Positions 9,225 to 18,237 of a DNA stretch of 64,000 bases are shown here, in pieces. A program made the position numbers and the translations under genes. The stretch spans positions 806,001-870,000 of the forward strand of contig NZ_CP015207.1 in the NCBI RefSeq assembly GCF_002101375.1. Reading direction: 5' to 3'. Positions within the stretch are counted from its first letter, which is position 1; each line of letters starts with the position of its first letter. A model generated the notes under the pieces. It saw only the letters and a program-made list of their open reading frames with translations, ran no database searches and had not been told where the DNA came from. Source of the DNA: Sporosarcina ureae. Lineage in GTDB: Bacteria; Bacillota; Bacilli; Bacillales_A; Planococcaceae.

Positions 9225-9856
9225 GAACGCACCTCCAAACCTTCCTTCATATCTTTGATGAACTGCTGAATATCTTCAGTTTTCGTAGCATAACTTGCTT
9301 TGTTTACTATCAAACGGGCACTGACATCCGCCACTTCCTGCAAGACAACGAGTCCATTCTCTTTTAATGTTGTACCCGTTTCGACGATATCGACAATGAC
9401 ATCTGACATGCCGATTAATGGTGCGAGTTCAATCGATCCATTCAATTTGATCATTTCAGTACGGATACCTTTTTTGTCGAAAAACTCTTTAGCAACTAAT
9501 GGATATTTTGAAGCTACCGTTAGAAATGGAATATTTTCAACTGGTGTAAAGGGGTATCCCGCTACCGCCAATTTACAACGTCCGATTCCTAAGTCCAGTA
9601 ATTCATAAACATCACGAGGATCTTCCATCATGACATCTTTTCCAACAATCCCTACGTCCGCTGCCCCTTTTTCAACGTAAACTGGAACGTCTACGGCTTT
9701 AACAAATATTAGTTTGATCTTTTGTTTGTCATCATAAATGACGAGCTTTCGGCTTTCATCAGTGAATTCCGAAAAATATACATCAGATCTTTCAAGGAAT
9801 TTCATCGCGCGCTCTGCGGTTCGCCCTTTCGCCATTGCAACTGTTAAATAATCCAT
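9221..9856 (-). CDS. hisG: ATP phosphoribosyltransferase, short catalytic subunit
   Basis: First enzyme of histidine synthesis. At 211 residues it is the short HisG form, which lacks the C-terminal regulatory domain and needs HisZ, encoded immediately upstream. The N-terminal MAKGRTAERAMKFL and phosphoribosyl-binding VETGTTLKENGL motifs are visible. It overlaps hisZ by 13 nt from the first ATG; a start at the internal Met (MAKGR) would remove the overlap. Confidence 0.96.
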   Translation of the reverse strand: MDYLTVAMAKGRTAERAMKFLERSDVYFSEFTDESRKLVIYDDKQKIKLIFVKAVDVPVYVEKGAADVGIVGKDVMMEDPRDVYELLDLGIGRCKLAVAGYPFTPVENIPFLTVASKYPLVAKEFFDKKGIRTEMIKLNGSIELAPLIGMSDVIVDIVETGTTLKENGLVVLQEVADVSARLIVNKASYATKTEDIQQFIKDMKEGLEVRS

Positions 9857-11076
9857 TCAGGTACCCCTTTCTTGCTTGCGATTAAATCAAGCAGTTGTTT
9901 GAAGTCAGTGAACTCTTTTGTTTCTTCATGGTCTAGTAGTTTATTTTGCTGTTCTGTTAATTGAACTGTATAAAGACTGTCATTCTGTTGTTCCGCATCG
10001 ATCAAAGGTTTAGATATGACACGATAGTCACGCTCTCTCAACTCATTCGTAATATCAATTGCGTATTTAATACGGCTTTCCTCATACAATACAGTCACAT
10101 CGATGCTATATCTTTCTTTTTGGCCCTTATTAGATGAAGCTTTAACTAATGATTCGATTTCACATGCAAAACCAATCGCTGGCAATTTCACACCAAATTC
10201 TTCACTTAGTGCATCATAACGGCCACCCATCAGTACCGGCTTGCCGAAATTCTCTACATAACCTTGAAAAATAATTCCCGAGTAATATCCCATATGGTTA
10301 ATCAAACCGAGATCAATGACGATATGCTTCTTTAAGCCATACAGTTCGACGATATCGCATGTTCGTTGTAAATAGTTGATTGCATCCTGTGCCAATTCAC
10401 TAACCTGTAAGTTTTGTAGTCTTTCAAATACCACTTCAGGTGCACCATATAATAGAGGTAACTGTTCGAGTACTTCTTTAATAGAAGGATCAATTGATAA
10501 TTGTTGTAAGAATGGACCTATTTCCACGACATTTTTTGCTTGAATCAACATCTTGAGTTCAGCCGTTTGCTCTGCAGTAATATCGGAGTCTGCAATTAAT
10601 TCATTGAAGAATCCCGCATAGCCAATTTCAATTTTCACATCCAAGAAACCAACATCCCGTAATGCGTGACATGCAAGCATAATCGTTTCAGCATCTGATA
10701 CTGGTGAACTCTCACAATAGAACTCGACTCCAGCCTGTGTTTTGCCGATATTCTCGCTTTCCTGGAACGTCTGTCTAAAGACTTCCTGAACATAATAATA
10801 ACGCATTTCTTCAGGTAAGTTATCACGTAACAGGACGAGTTGCTGTGTCAATGGGATCGTAACATCCGGTCGCAATACGAGTACTTCACCCGTATAGTCA
10901 ATCACTTTGATCATTTCGTTTTGATTGATTGAAGTACGTACATTGGAATATAAATCATATTGTTCAAATGCGGATGTTTTAATGCGCTTATAGCCATATG
11001 TAGTGAATCGTTTACCTAATATGCCAATGATCTTTTCATGCTGTTCATGTTCATTTTCAAGAATTTCAGAATACAA
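9844..11076 (-). CDS. hisZ: ATP phosphoribosyltransferase regulatory subunit HisZ
   Basis: HisRS-like paralogue that binds the short HisG and confers histidine feedback inhibition. 410 residues with class II synthetase-like motifs (LRPDVTIPLTQQL, YYVQEVFRQT, GGRYDALSEEFG) but no anticodon-binding domain of true HisRS. The start is TTG 11076 with a GGCGG-type ribosome site about 11 nt upstream. It is the first gene of the operon, 64 nt downstream of the sigma-A promoter. Confidence 0.94.
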   Translation of the reverse strand: MYSEILENEHEQHEKIIGILGKRFTTYGYKRIKTSAFEQYDLYSNVRTSINQNEMIKVIDYTGEVLVLRPDVTIPLTQQLVLLRDNLPEEMRYYYVQEVFRQTFQESENIGKTQAGVEFYCESSPVSDAETIMLACHALRDVGFLDVKIEIGYAGFFNELIADSDITAEQTAELKMLIQAKNVVEIGPFLQQLSIDPSIKEVLEQLPLLYGAPEVVFERLQNLQVSELAQDAINYLQRTCDIVELYGLKKHIVIDLGLINHMGYYSGIIFQGYVENFGKPVLMGGRYDALSEEFGVKLPAIGFACEIESLVKASSNKGQKERYSIDVTVLYEESRIKYAIDITNELRERDYRVISKPLIDAEQQNDSLYTVQLTEQQNKLLDHEETKEFTDFKQLLDLIASKKGVPEWII

Positions 11077-11114
11077 GATATCTTCTACCGCCTTTCATAT
11101 AAAAAACTTTATCG

Positions 11115-11130
11115 CTTTACTACGCTAAAG
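11115..11130. promoter_or_regulatory. Candidate operator in the his operon leader
   Basis: Imperfect palindrome CTTTA-N6-TAAAG just downstream of the predicted transcription start of the his operon, a position suited to a repressor. A YerC/HisR-type regulator is a possible ligand; that is inference only. Confidence 0.4.
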
Positions 11131-11139
11131 TAAATTATT

Positions 11140-11168
11140 ACTATAATGGTTATATAGAGCATTGTCAA
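11140..11168 (-). promoter_or_regulatory. Sigma-A promoter of the histidine operon
   Basis: On the minus strand TTGACA (11163-11168) and TATAGT (11140-11145) are separated by exactly 17 nt. This is a near-consensus vegetative promoter that points into hisZ. Confidence 0.85.
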
Positions 11169-11174
11169 CTGTTA

Positions 11175-11195
11175 GTAGCATGGATCATCTGCTAC
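11175..11195. promoter_or_regulatory. Inverted repeat GTAGCA-N9-TGCTAC upstream of the PHP phosphatase gene
   Basis: A perfect 6-bp inverted repeat that overlaps a TACAAT hexamer (11193-11198), a possible -10 box for the rightward gene, about 33 nt before its start. It could be an operator or a transcript hairpin. No good -35 box accompanies it. Confidence 0.3.
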
Positions 11196-11227
11196 AATAT
11201 GTACTATAGAAAAGGAGAATGTAAACT

Positions 11228-12022
11228 ATGTTTGATTATCATATGCACAGCGCATTTTCAGCGGATTGTGAAATCCCAATGGAAGAGATGGCTAAAGCTT
11301 CTATCGCTAAAGGCCTAACCGAAATTTGCTTCACCGATCACGTCGATTATGAATATCCAGATGAAACGATTCATTTCGATTTCGACAAAATTGAATATGC
11401 ACAAAAGATTCTCCAATTGAATGAACAATTCGATGGCCAACTGACTATTAAAAAAGGTGTCGAAATCGGCTTGCAACCTGACCTATTACATCTCTATGAA
11501 GAATTGATGGACGAGCATAAATTTGATTTCGTCATTTGTTCGCTTCACACAGTCGAAAATAAATCCCTTCACTATCGTGAGCTATTTGAAGATCGTTCAA
11601 CAGAGGCAGCTTTTGAGACATATTACAAGGAATTATTGTATTGTGTGCAGCATTATAAACGTTACAGCGTGCTTGGCCACGCCGATTTGATTAAACGCTA
11701 TACTGATCAACCACCAACTAATCTATTTCATGATTATTTAGAAAAGATCTTCAATACTATTATACCAGAAGGTAAAGGGATTGAACTGAATACTTCGGGA
11801 ACTCGCTACGGATTGCCGCATAATATGCCAAGTGAAGATATTTTACGTTTGTATAAACAATGTGGAGGCGAAATTATTACACTTGGTTCAGATGCACATA
11901 GAACGACAGAAATCGCACATGAGTTCAAGGAATCTTTGGAGTTATACCAGTCAATCGGCTTTAATTATTTAGCTACTTTCACAGATGGTCATCCAGAATT
12001 CCATAAAATTTCATCTTTATAA
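11228..12022 (+). CDS. hisJ: PHP-family histidinol-phosphatase (HisJ/HisK type)
   Basis: Metal-dependent phosphatase for histidinol phosphate to histidinol. 264 residues. Metal-ligand motifs of the PHP domain: DYHMHSAFSADC at the N-terminus, CFTDHVDY, ICSLHTV, LGHADLIKRY and the C-terminal GSDAHRTTEIA. Start ATG 11228 has AAAGGAG upstream. It is divergent from the his operon with a 151-bp shared regulatory interval and supplies the phosphatase activity absent from HisB. The assignment as histidinol phosphatase rests on family and context. Confidence 0.9.
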   Translation: MFDYHMHSAFSADCEIPMEEMAKASIAKGLTEICFTDHVDYEYPDETIHFDFDKIEYAQKILQLNEQFDGQLTIKKGVEIGLQPDLLHLYEELMDEHKFDFVICSLHTVENKSLHYRELFEDRSTEAAFETYYKELLYCVQHYKRYSVLGHADLIKRYTDQPPTNLFHDYLEKIFNTIIPEGKGIELNTSGTRYGLPHNMPSEDILRLYKQCGGEIITLGSDAHRTTEIAHEFKESLELYQSIGFNYLATFTDGHPEFHKISSL

Positions 12023-12031
12023 ACTGGAAAG

Positions 12032-12070
12032 AAAAGTGACGAAGACTTCTATGGCGTTTCGTCACTTTTA
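12032..12070. terminator. Terminator between hisJ and the DUF218 gene
   Basis: Long hairpin AAAAGTGACGAA..TTCGTCACTTTT, with A/T runs on both sides, between convergent genes. It is probably used in both directions. Confidence 0.9.
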
Positions 12071-12080
12071 CGAAATACGC

Positions 12081-12656
12081 TTATCTCCTGAATACCCATG
12101 TTTTCAACAAAGCCAAACGCTCCCGAATTGCTACTTTTGCCTTTACAGATTCAGGCGTCTTCGCCACAACGACGTCAGACTCCCATCCAATCTGTCTTGC
12201 AAGAAATCTTGCTCTCGCCAAGTGGTAATCGCTGCTGATGATAGTCACACCCACCACTTCTGGAATGATATTCTGACTAAATTGCAAATTTTCATATGTA
12301 GAAGTGGATTGATCTTCAATAATTAACCGGTCTTTTTCAATACCATGTTCATGAAGATAGCGATACATCGCTTCAGCTTCGCTAATGTCTTCATCTTTTC
12401 CTTGTCCGCCTGAAAGTACAAACTGGACATGCGGATATTGTGTTGCATACTCCACAGCACTTTCCAAACGGTACTGTAATGATAGCGAAGGTTCTTCTCC
12501 GTTCACTTTGGCACCTAGGATGATTGCATAGCCATAGTTTCCATTCGCTTTCATCTGTTGTGCTTGTTTTATTCGATCGTCCGGTAACATCCAAAACATC
12601 CCCAGTCCCGCAATGGTTAAAACTATTATTATGGCTATACCCCATAACTTCTTCAT
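12081..12656 (-). CDS. DUF218 / YdcF-family membrane-anchored protein
   Basis: 191 residues. One N-terminal membrane segment (about residues 4-25) is followed by a DUF218 domain with the hallmark motifs AIILGAKVNG, FVLSGGQGKDE, SEAEAMYRYL, EDQSTSTYENL and VTIISSDYHLARARFLA. E. coli SanA and YdcF and B. subtilis relatives affect envelope permeability or bind SAM, but the biochemical role is unsettled. Start ATG has AGGAGGTG upstream. A single-gene unit convergent with hisJ. Confidence 0.85.
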   Translation of the reverse strand: MKKLWGIAIIIVLTIAGLGMFWMLPDDRIKQAQQMKANGNYGYAIILGAKVNGEEPSLSLQYRLESAVEYATQYPHVQFVLSGGQGKDEDISEAEAMYRYLHEHGIEKDRLIIEDQSTSTYENLQFSQNIIPEVVGVTIISSDYHLARARFLARQIGWESDVVVAKTPESVKAKVAIRERLALLKTWVFRR

Positions 12657-12708
12657 TCAGACACCTCCTACTTTGTCCATAAGACGGCTACGAATGAAAA
12701 GTAGTTCC

Positions 12709-12746
12709 AAAAAAGAGCAGCGAAGCTTTTGGCCGCGTTGCTCTTG
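12709..12746 (-). terminator. Terminator of argG
   Basis: Hairpin AAGAGCAACG..CGCTGCTCTT, read on the minus strand, followed by six T residues, 17 nt past the argG stop. Confidence 0.88.
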
Positions 12747-12762
12747 ATATCCATCGTTAAAG

Positions 12763-13968
12763 CTACTTCACGATTTGCTTTTTATTGACCATACTATGCA
12801 CTTCAGTAGGTAGTCCCCATAACTTAATGAAACCAACCGCTGCCGCTTGATCAAACTCATCATCAGATGTATAAGTAGCTAGTTTCTCATCATATAGCGA
12901 ATTGGAAGATTTACGACCTTCTACTATTGCATGGCCTTTGAATAATTTTACACGAACTGTACCATTGACATATTGCTGTGTCTCTTTAATGAATGCCTCA
13001 AGTGCATTTCGCAAAGGAGAGAACCAAAGTCCGTTATAAATCAATTCTCCAAGTTTTTGTGAAATAATCGGTTTGAAGTGTGCTAATTCTTTTACAAGCG
13101 TTAAATCTTCAAGTTCCTTATGCGCTTTCAACAACGTAATAGCTCCTGGTGCTTCATATACCTCACGAGATTTAATACCGACTAAACGATTTTCTACATG
13201 ATCAATACGACCAATGCCATGTTTTCCAGCCATTTCATTCAACTTTGTAATCAGATCACTTAATATATACTTTTCCCCATCAATCGTAATCGGAACGCCT
13301 TGTTCGAAGCCAATCTCGATTATATCAGCGGTGTCTGGGGCATTTTCAATGGAAACCGTCAAACCAAATGCGTCCTCTGGAGGTGTTGCCCATGGGTCCT
13401 CTAAAATTCCGCATTCATTTGCACGCCCCCACAAATTTTGGTCCACCGAGTATGGATTATCCAAGTCAATGGGTATTGGAATATTATGTTCTTGCGCATA
13501 ATGAATTTCCTCTTCACGTGACCAGCTCCATGAACGCACTGGCGCTACGACTTCAAGCGTTGGATCTAGTGACTTGATTGCCACTTCAAAACGTACCTGG
13601 TCATTTCCTTTTCCTGTGCATCCATGAGCCACCGCAGCGGCTTTTTCCTGATGTGCTATTTCCACCAACTTCTTGGAAATAAGCGGACGTGATAACGCAG
13701 AGACAAGCGGATATTTATTCTCATAATATGTTTGAGCTTGCAATGAAAGAAGTACAAAGTCCTGTGCGAATTCTTCACGTGCATCAATAACATAGCTGCT
13801 AACTGCTCCAACAGTAAGAGCCTTTTCTTTAATGAAATCGAGATCTTTCCCTTCGCCAACATCTAAGCAGACTGCTATTACGCTATATCCTTGATCCGTT
13901 AACCATTGAATTGCGACTGATGTGTCTAAACCGCCTGAGTAGGCTAAAACGACTTTCTTCTTTTCCAT
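12763..13968 (-). CDS. argG: Argininosuccinate synthase
   Basis: Condenses citrulline and aspartate with ATP. About 401 residues. The N-terminal ATP-pyrophosphatase loop [14 protein letters not shown] and the [26 protein letters not shown] and [13 protein letters not shown] motifs are present. The frame extends 14 codons upstream, but ATG 13968 has AAAGGGG about 8 nt away. argH, usually the next gene in Bacillales, does not follow; a terminator and an unrelated gene do. A putative ARG box lies 28-41 bp upstream of the start. Confidence 0.97.
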   Translation of the reverse strand: MEKKKVVLAYSGGLDTSVAIQWLTDQGYSVIAVCLDVGEGKDLDFIKEKALTVGAVSSYVIDAREEFAQDFVLLSLQAQTYYENKYPLVSALSRPLISKKLVEIAHQEKAAAVAHGCTGKGNDQVRFEVAIKSLDPTLEVVAPVRSWSWSREEEIHYAQEHNIPIPIDLDNPYSVDQNLWGRANECGILEDPWATPPEDAFGLTVSIENAPDTADIIEIGFEQGVPITIDGEKYILSDLITKLNEMAGKHGIGRIDHVENRLVGIKSREVYEAPGAITLLKAHKELEDLTLVKELAHFKPIISQKLGELIYNGLWFSPLRNALEAFIKETQQYVNGTVRVKLFKGHAIVEGRKSSNSLYDEKLATYTSDDEFDQAAAVGFIKLWGLPTEVHSMVNKKQIVK

Positions 13969-13995
13969 GGGTAAATCCCCTTTCATGCAAGCATA

Positions 13996-14009
13996 TGTAT
14001 GTTTATTCA
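13996..14009 (-). promoter_or_regulatory. Putative ArgR/AhrC operator (ARG box) of argG
   Basis: The minus strand reads TGAATAAACATACA, 12 of 14 matches to the core TGAATAAAAATTCA of the Bacillus ARG box as I recall it. It sits just downstream of A/T-rich -10-like sequence before argG, consistent with repression by arginine. Confidence 0.6.
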
Positions 14010-14065
14010 ACTTAACGTATTTTTATAATAACACATTTCATTCGTAACACAATAAGAATTAATAA

Positions 14066-14102
14066 AAAACAGACACATTATGTAAAAAAATGTGTCTGTT
14101 TT
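14066..14102. terminator. Terminator of gdhA
   Basis: Hairpin AAACAGACACATT..AATGTGTCTGTTT immediately after the gdhA stop, with a T run on the minus strand. Confidence 0.9.
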
Positions 14103-14109
14103 ATATTAC

Positions 14110-15492
14110 TTATCGAATTCCGTGTGCAACCATTGCATCGGCTACCCTTAGGAAACCTGCTACGTTAGCGCCCATTACTAGATTGCCTGGTTTACCATAG
14201 TCCACTGCTGCGGTACTACAGTCTTTATAGATGTTCTGCATAACTTCTTTCAAATGCATATCTACTTGTTCTTCTGACCATGAAAGACGCTGACTGTTCT
14301 GAGACATTTCCATAGCGGAAACAGCTACACCGCCAGCATTAGCAGCTTTTGCTGGTGCGAATAATACATTATGCTCCTGAAAAATCACAATCGCTTCAAT
14401 TGTACAAGGCATATTAGCGCCTTCACCCACTGCTTTTACACCATTTGCAATCAGCATATGTGCTGCAATTTCATCGATTTCATTCTGTGTAGCACACGGT
14501 AGTGCAATATCACATGGAATAGACCAAATTTCTGTGCAATCAGCATGATACTCTGCATCAGGACGTTCTTTCGTATATTCCCAAATACGTTTATTGCCGT
14601 ACTCTTTTAATTCCTTCACTAAGTCAAGATCAATTCCGTTCTTGTCATAGATATAGCCATCAGAATCACTACATGCTACAACTTTCGCTCCAAGTTGCAT
14701 AGCTTTTTCCATTGCATATGTCGAAACATTACCTGAGCCGGAAACTACAACAGTCTGACCTTCCAATGAAAGATTGTTTTCTTTCAGCATTTCATCTACG
14801 AAGTATACCGTACCGTAACCAGTTGCTTCTTTCCGACCGAGACTTCCACCGTGGTCGGGGTTTTTCCCTGTTAAAATACCTGCTTCGTAGCCACCTTTAA
14901 TGCGATTATATTGACCAAATAGATAGCCGATTTCACGTTTACCTACACCAATATCACCTGCCGGCACGTCAATATCAGGTCCAATATGTCTGCTAAGCTC
15001 TGTCATGAAACTTTGTGTAAAGCGCATGACTTCACGATCAGACTTCCCCTTTGGATCGAAATCAGATCCACCTTTACCTGCCCCGATTGGCTGCCCTGTT
15101 AACGCATTTTTAAATATTTGTTCGAATGCGAGGAATTTCATAATGCTATTATTTACAGAAGGGTGGAAACGAAGTCCCCCCTTATAAGGCCCAAGATCAC
15201 TATTGAACTGAACACGGAACCCTCTATTTACTTGTACTTTACCTTTATCATCTTCCCACGCTACGCGGAAAGAAATAATTCGTTCTGGTTCTGTAATTCG
15301 CTCTAGAATTCCGTTCTCCATAAATTCGGGATGCTTAGCAAAGACTGGACGAAGAGAATCAAAAATCTCTCTTGTCGCTTGTAGAAATTCCTTCTCATCT
15401 GGATTCCTTTTCTTCACCAGTTCATATACATTATGAACGTAATCATTTGCTTTTTTGCGATTATTATATTCTACCTCACCAATCTTTGTCAT
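14110..15492 (-). CDS. gdhA: NADP-type glutamate dehydrogenase
   Basis: 460 residues, close to the length of the hexameric E. coli-type (family I) NADP-dependent enzyme and longer than the RocG/GudB catabolic forms (about 425). Motifs: NRGFRVQFNSDLGPYKGGLRFHP is split between substrate and Lys-containing segments, the catalytic-lysine segment PIGAGKGGSDFDPKGKSD, the PAGDIGVGKREIGY motif and the dinucleotide loop VVSGSGNVSTYA. The role is assimilatory: ammonium plus 2-oxoglutarate to glutamate. Start ATG 15492 has AAGGAATG upstream. Monocistronic. Confidence 0.93.
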   Translation of the reverse strand: MTKIGEVEYNNRKKANDYVHNVYELVKKRNPDEKEFLQATREIFDSLRPVFAKHPEFMENGILERITEPERIISFRVAWEDDKGKVQVNRGFRVQFNSDLGPYKGGLRFHPSVNNSIMKFLAFEQIFKNALTGQPIGAGKGGSDFDPKGKSDREVMRFTQSFMTELSRHIGPDIDVPAGDIGVGKREIGYLFGQYNRIKGGYEAGILTGKNPDHGGSLGRKEATGYGTVYFVDEMLKENNLSLEGQTVVVSGSGNVSTYAMEKAMQLGAKVVACSDSDGYIYDKNGIDLDLVKELKEYGNKRIWEYTKERPDAEYHADCTEIWSIPCDIALPCATQNEIDEIAAHMLIANGVKAVGEGANMPCTIEAIVIFQEHNVLFAPAKAANAGGVAVSAMEMSQNSQRLSWSEEQVDMHLKEVMQNIYKDCSTAAVDYGKPGNLVMGANVAGFLRVADAMVAHGIR

Positions 15493-15872
15493 TTGCGATC
15501 ATTCCTTTCCTTAGTTAATAATTAAAAATTGTCGACTGACTAGTCGCTCATTTACTCAGAGGCTATGACTTTATAATACTTATATGATTAAAGAGTAAAT
15601 TCTACTAGATAAATTGAATTTTAATTGTTCTAAATATTTCTTTGTATTTCAATATTATCACTGAAAAGATAGCAAGTTACAAGATTTTTTTATAATATCT
15701 GGGTTTTGACTTAACTTTTGTGTCGATTTTATGTACTATCTTCAACTTTATTATTTACATTCGACTGAATTGATAGTATTATTAAACTATTCAAACGAGC
15801 TATGTGAGGTTATATATGTAAGCGCATACACATACTAGTGAGAACAATACGAAAAGAAAGAGGCGAAGCGCT
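15493..15872. other. 380-bp AT-rich intergenic region upstream of gdhA
   Basis: This presumably holds the gdhA promoter on the minus strand and the promoter of the small plus-strand ORF. A short inverted repeat CGACT-GACT-AGTCG lies near 15533-15547, close to the gdhA start. I see no gene or conserved RNA. An open minus-strand frame at 15800-16024 is judged a shadow. Confidence 0.5.
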
Positions 15873-16016
15873 ATGACAAAGAAAACAAGTACAATTCGAT
15901 CAATCTTAGGAGCGAACTTACTCCTGATCATGACTTTTGCTCTCCTACCTGCTTTACTCGTAAATCCGGATATGGATATGTTCCAAAGCGCTATGAAATT
16001 GTTAAATAACGAGTGA
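15873..16016 (+). CDS. Small hydrophobic peptide, 47 residues, unknown function
   Basis: A short frame from ATG 15873 to TGA 16016 with AAGAGGCG about 9 nt upstream. The product has a basic N-terminus (MTKKTSTIRS), one membrane helix (about residues 11-31, LGANLLLIMTFALLPALLV) and a short polar tail. A terminator hairpin follows within 15 nt. Ribosome site, helix and terminator support a real gene; there is no family recognition. The opposite-strand frame through the same DNA has no comparable signals. Confidence 0.5.
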   Translation: MTKKTSTIRSILGANLLLIMTFALLPALLVNPDMDMFQSAMKLLNNE

Positions 16017-16030
16017 GAACTCATATGACA

Positions 16031-16060
16031 GAGCCTTTCCTTTTACTTAAGGAAAGGCTC
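16031..16060. terminator. Terminator between the small ORF and the LysM-GH18 gene
   Basis: A 12-bp perfect stem GAGCCTTTCCTT / AAGGAAAGGCTC with a 6-nt loop, between convergent genes. Confidence 0.88.
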
Positions 16061-16066
16061 TTATAC

Positions 16067-17350
16067 TTATCGCTTCCGGATAGTAAATCGATCTTCTAAT
16101 AACAGCCAGTTTTGTGGGAATGAAAGCCCGAGTTTCCAGTACATGATTCCCCGTAACTTGAATTTCTTCAGCAAGTTAAACTTCTCGTTAATGCTTCGTG
16201 CGTCTTCAAACCACACTTCATGTTCAGTTCCTTGTTCATCGTAATACGTATAATGTGGCGCCTGGGCTAGTGCATCGTATTCAATTGCAACATTCTGCTC
16301 GATTGCTAGATTAGTAGCAGTTCGTGGACTTAATGCTCTGGCGGCTTTACTATCCGGTTGACCAAATGGGGCTGTCCAATCATAGCCGTATAGATTCTGA
16401 CCTAAAAAAATTTTTTCATTTGGCATTTGACTAACGGCATATTCTACTACTCTGGTGACTGGACCTATTGGACTTACAGCTTGTGGTGCACTATACGTAT
16501 ATCCCCATTCATATGTCATCAATACAACGAAGTCTACAATTTCCCCATGCACTTTATAATCATGGGCCCCATAAATACCTGTCGTTACTTCCCCCGCTTT
16601 TGGTGCAAGTGCTGTAGAAATCGTAAGGCCAGCTTTATGAATTTGATCGCGTGCATTGCGTAATAGTTGATTATATAATTCCCGATCTTCAGGGAATAAT
16701 AACTCAAAGTCGAAGTGAATATCACCATATCCGATTTTTTTTGCTACATCAATCGCACTTTGAATCATTTTGTTTTGCGCTGCTTGATCAGTAAAAATAA
16801 CATGCGCTAAATCTGCACTGAATGTATAGTCTTCTAAATTCGTCAGAACTAGCATATTTACAACACCTGCGTTTTTTGCGATAGTCGGAATATCTGCTAG
16901 AGCAGGTGCTTTGAGTGAGCCGTCACGTTGTACTTCATAACTGAACATGGCGAGATACGTAAGGTCATCGACACGTTCACGAACTTCCGCTAGCATATCT
17001 TGACTGACTGGATTACGCGGTTCAACATATAATAATGAATCAATCCTCGTTTTCACTTCTTGTGGTATATACAGACGCTGACCAATCATTAATGGTCTGG
17101 TGGGACTGATTGCATTAATTTCTGCCAAGCGCGCAACTGTAAGACCATATCTTTGTGCGATTGTATAGAGACTATCTCCAGGTCGCACCCAATAATAAGA
17201 ACCTATTATTGGTATGACAAGTGCTTGTCCTACAGCTAATCGGATATCACTTTCTAGTTCATTAACTTCTGCTATTTGTTCGTATGGCACACCGTATATT
17301 TTACCGATTTCATATAAACTCTCACCTTGCGAAACTACATGAATCTGCAT
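16067..17350 (-). CDS. Spore peptidoglycan hydrolase, two LysM domains plus GH18 (YaaH/SleL type)
   Basis: 427 residues. LysM repeats at about 1-48 (IHVVSQGESLYEIGKIYGVP) and 51-96 (YWVRPGDSLYTIAQRYGLT), then a glycoside hydrolase family 18 domain to the end. The catalytic segment DIHFDFE carries the DxxDxE-type acid. There is no signal peptide, as in B. subtilis YaaH and B. cereus SleL, which are made in the mother cell and bind spore cortex. The expected role is N-acetylglucosaminidase acting on cortical fragments in germination. Start ATG 17350. Its neighbour across the divergent promoter region is a CotF-family coat gene, which fits a spore locus. Confidence 0.88.
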   Translation of the reverse strand: MQIHVVSQGESLYEIGKIYGVPYEQIAEVNELESDIRLAVGQALVIPIIGSYYWVRPGDSLYTIAQRYGLTVARLAEINAISPTRPLMIGQRLYIPQEVKTRIDSLLYVEPRNPVSQDMLAEVRERVDDLTYLAMFSYEVQRDGSLKAPALADIPTIAKNAGVVNMLVLTNLEDYTFSADLAHVIFTDQAAQNKMIQSAIDVAKKIGYGDIHFDFELLFPEDRELYNQLLRNARDQIHKAGLTISTALAPKAGEVTTGIYGAHDYKVHGEIVDFVVLMTYEWGYTYSAPQAVSPIGPVTRVVEYAVSQMPNEKIFLGQNLYGYDWTAPFGQPDSKAARALSPRTATNLAIEQNVAIEYDALAQAPHYTYYDEQGTEHEVWFEDARSINEKFNLLKKFKLRGIMYWKLGLSFPQNWLLLEDRFTIRKR

Positions 17351-17503
17351 GTATCTCCACTACCCTTCCTGAGTTCTATCCTTATGATATGATGGCGCGT
17401 TAAGAACTATGCATGAGTTGCCAATACAATTTCATATGAATAAGGTTTCGGTTACTTCACATACTATTTTCGATGTACATGACTATTGAAGGAGGAAAAA
17501 TAT

Positions 17504-18133
17504 TTGACAAATCAATTCGAAACATCTCAAAACATGCAAGGCGGACAAGTTCCCCCATCGATGAATCACGGTGGGCATGAGTTATTTGATGTCAAAGAAG
17601 TACTTAGCGCGACAGTCGGAGCATTGAACCAAGCGATGATTTTACGCCCACACGTCCAAGATCCAGAACTTTTAGATATTCTTGATCGACAGTACCGATT
17701 CGCGTTGGATGAGTACAATATTCTCGTCGAAAGTTTCAAAACAGGCAAAGATCCTTCACACCCTACGCAGCGCTATCAAATGAAAGCAAGTAGCGACTTC
17801 ATTTACGGTATGAAAGAAAAAGCACCCTCTAAGCCCATTCAATCCACAGGTGAAATCAGTGATGAAATCATCTCCGGCTTTTTACTTGGCGCTAAGAAAG
17901 AAGGCGCTACAGGCAAAACAGCTGCTTCATTAGAAGTATGTAATCCAGTCGTTCGCCGTGTACTGGCAGATTCCGTGCCTAACTGTATAGAAATGGCGTA
18001 CGAGTTGTCAATTTACCAAAACAAACATCACTATTATCAAGTACCTCAATTAAATGATCAGGATATGAATATGTTGCTTAATTCATTTGCACCTTCACAA
18101 GGTCAACCCGGTATGCCGAACAACCTTCAATAA
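17504..18133 (+). CDS. CotF-family spore coat protein
   Basis: About 209 residues from TTG 17504, which has AAGGAGG with good spacing; an upstream in-frame TTG at 17486 overlaps that site. The product has a polar N-terminus (QGGQVPPSMNHGGHE), a central ferritin-like helical CotF domain (FDVKEVLSATVGALNQAM.., DPELLDILDRQ), a second helical segment, and a Q/P/G-rich tail ending SQGQPGMPNNLQ. The B. subtilis relatives of this fold (CotF, YhcQ type) are outer spore proteins. Divergent from the YaaH-like gene. Confidence 0.75.
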   Translation: MTNQFETSQNMQGGQVPPSMNHGGHELFDVKEVLSATVGALNQAMILRPHVQDPELLDILDRQYRFALDEYNILVESFKTGKDPSHPTQRYQMKASSDFIYGMKEKAPSKPIQSTGEISDEIISGFLLGAKKEGATGKTAASLEVCNPVVRRVLADSVPNCIEMAYELSIYQNKHHYYQVPQLNDQDMNMLLNSFAPSQGQPGMPNNLQ

Positions 18134-18146
18134 GTTAATGTTTCAA

Positions 18147-18177
18147 GCAGATGGAGTTCTTCTTCATCTGCTTTTTT
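18147..18177 (+). terminator. Terminator of the CotF-family gene
   Basis: Hairpin GCAGAT..ATCTGC followed by six T residues. Confidence 0.88.
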
Positions 18178-18237
18178 GCTTTTACACTCCCTATATTTGT
18201 ATACTATGTAGAAGAATACAAATGAAGGAGTGTCTAT

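Noticed and set aside
15800..16024. Minus-strand 74-codon frame in the region of the 47-residue small ORF
   Set aside because: It has no good ribosome site, an odd composition, and it runs through the plus-strand ORF and its ribosome site. The plus-strand ORF has ribosome site, helix and terminator.
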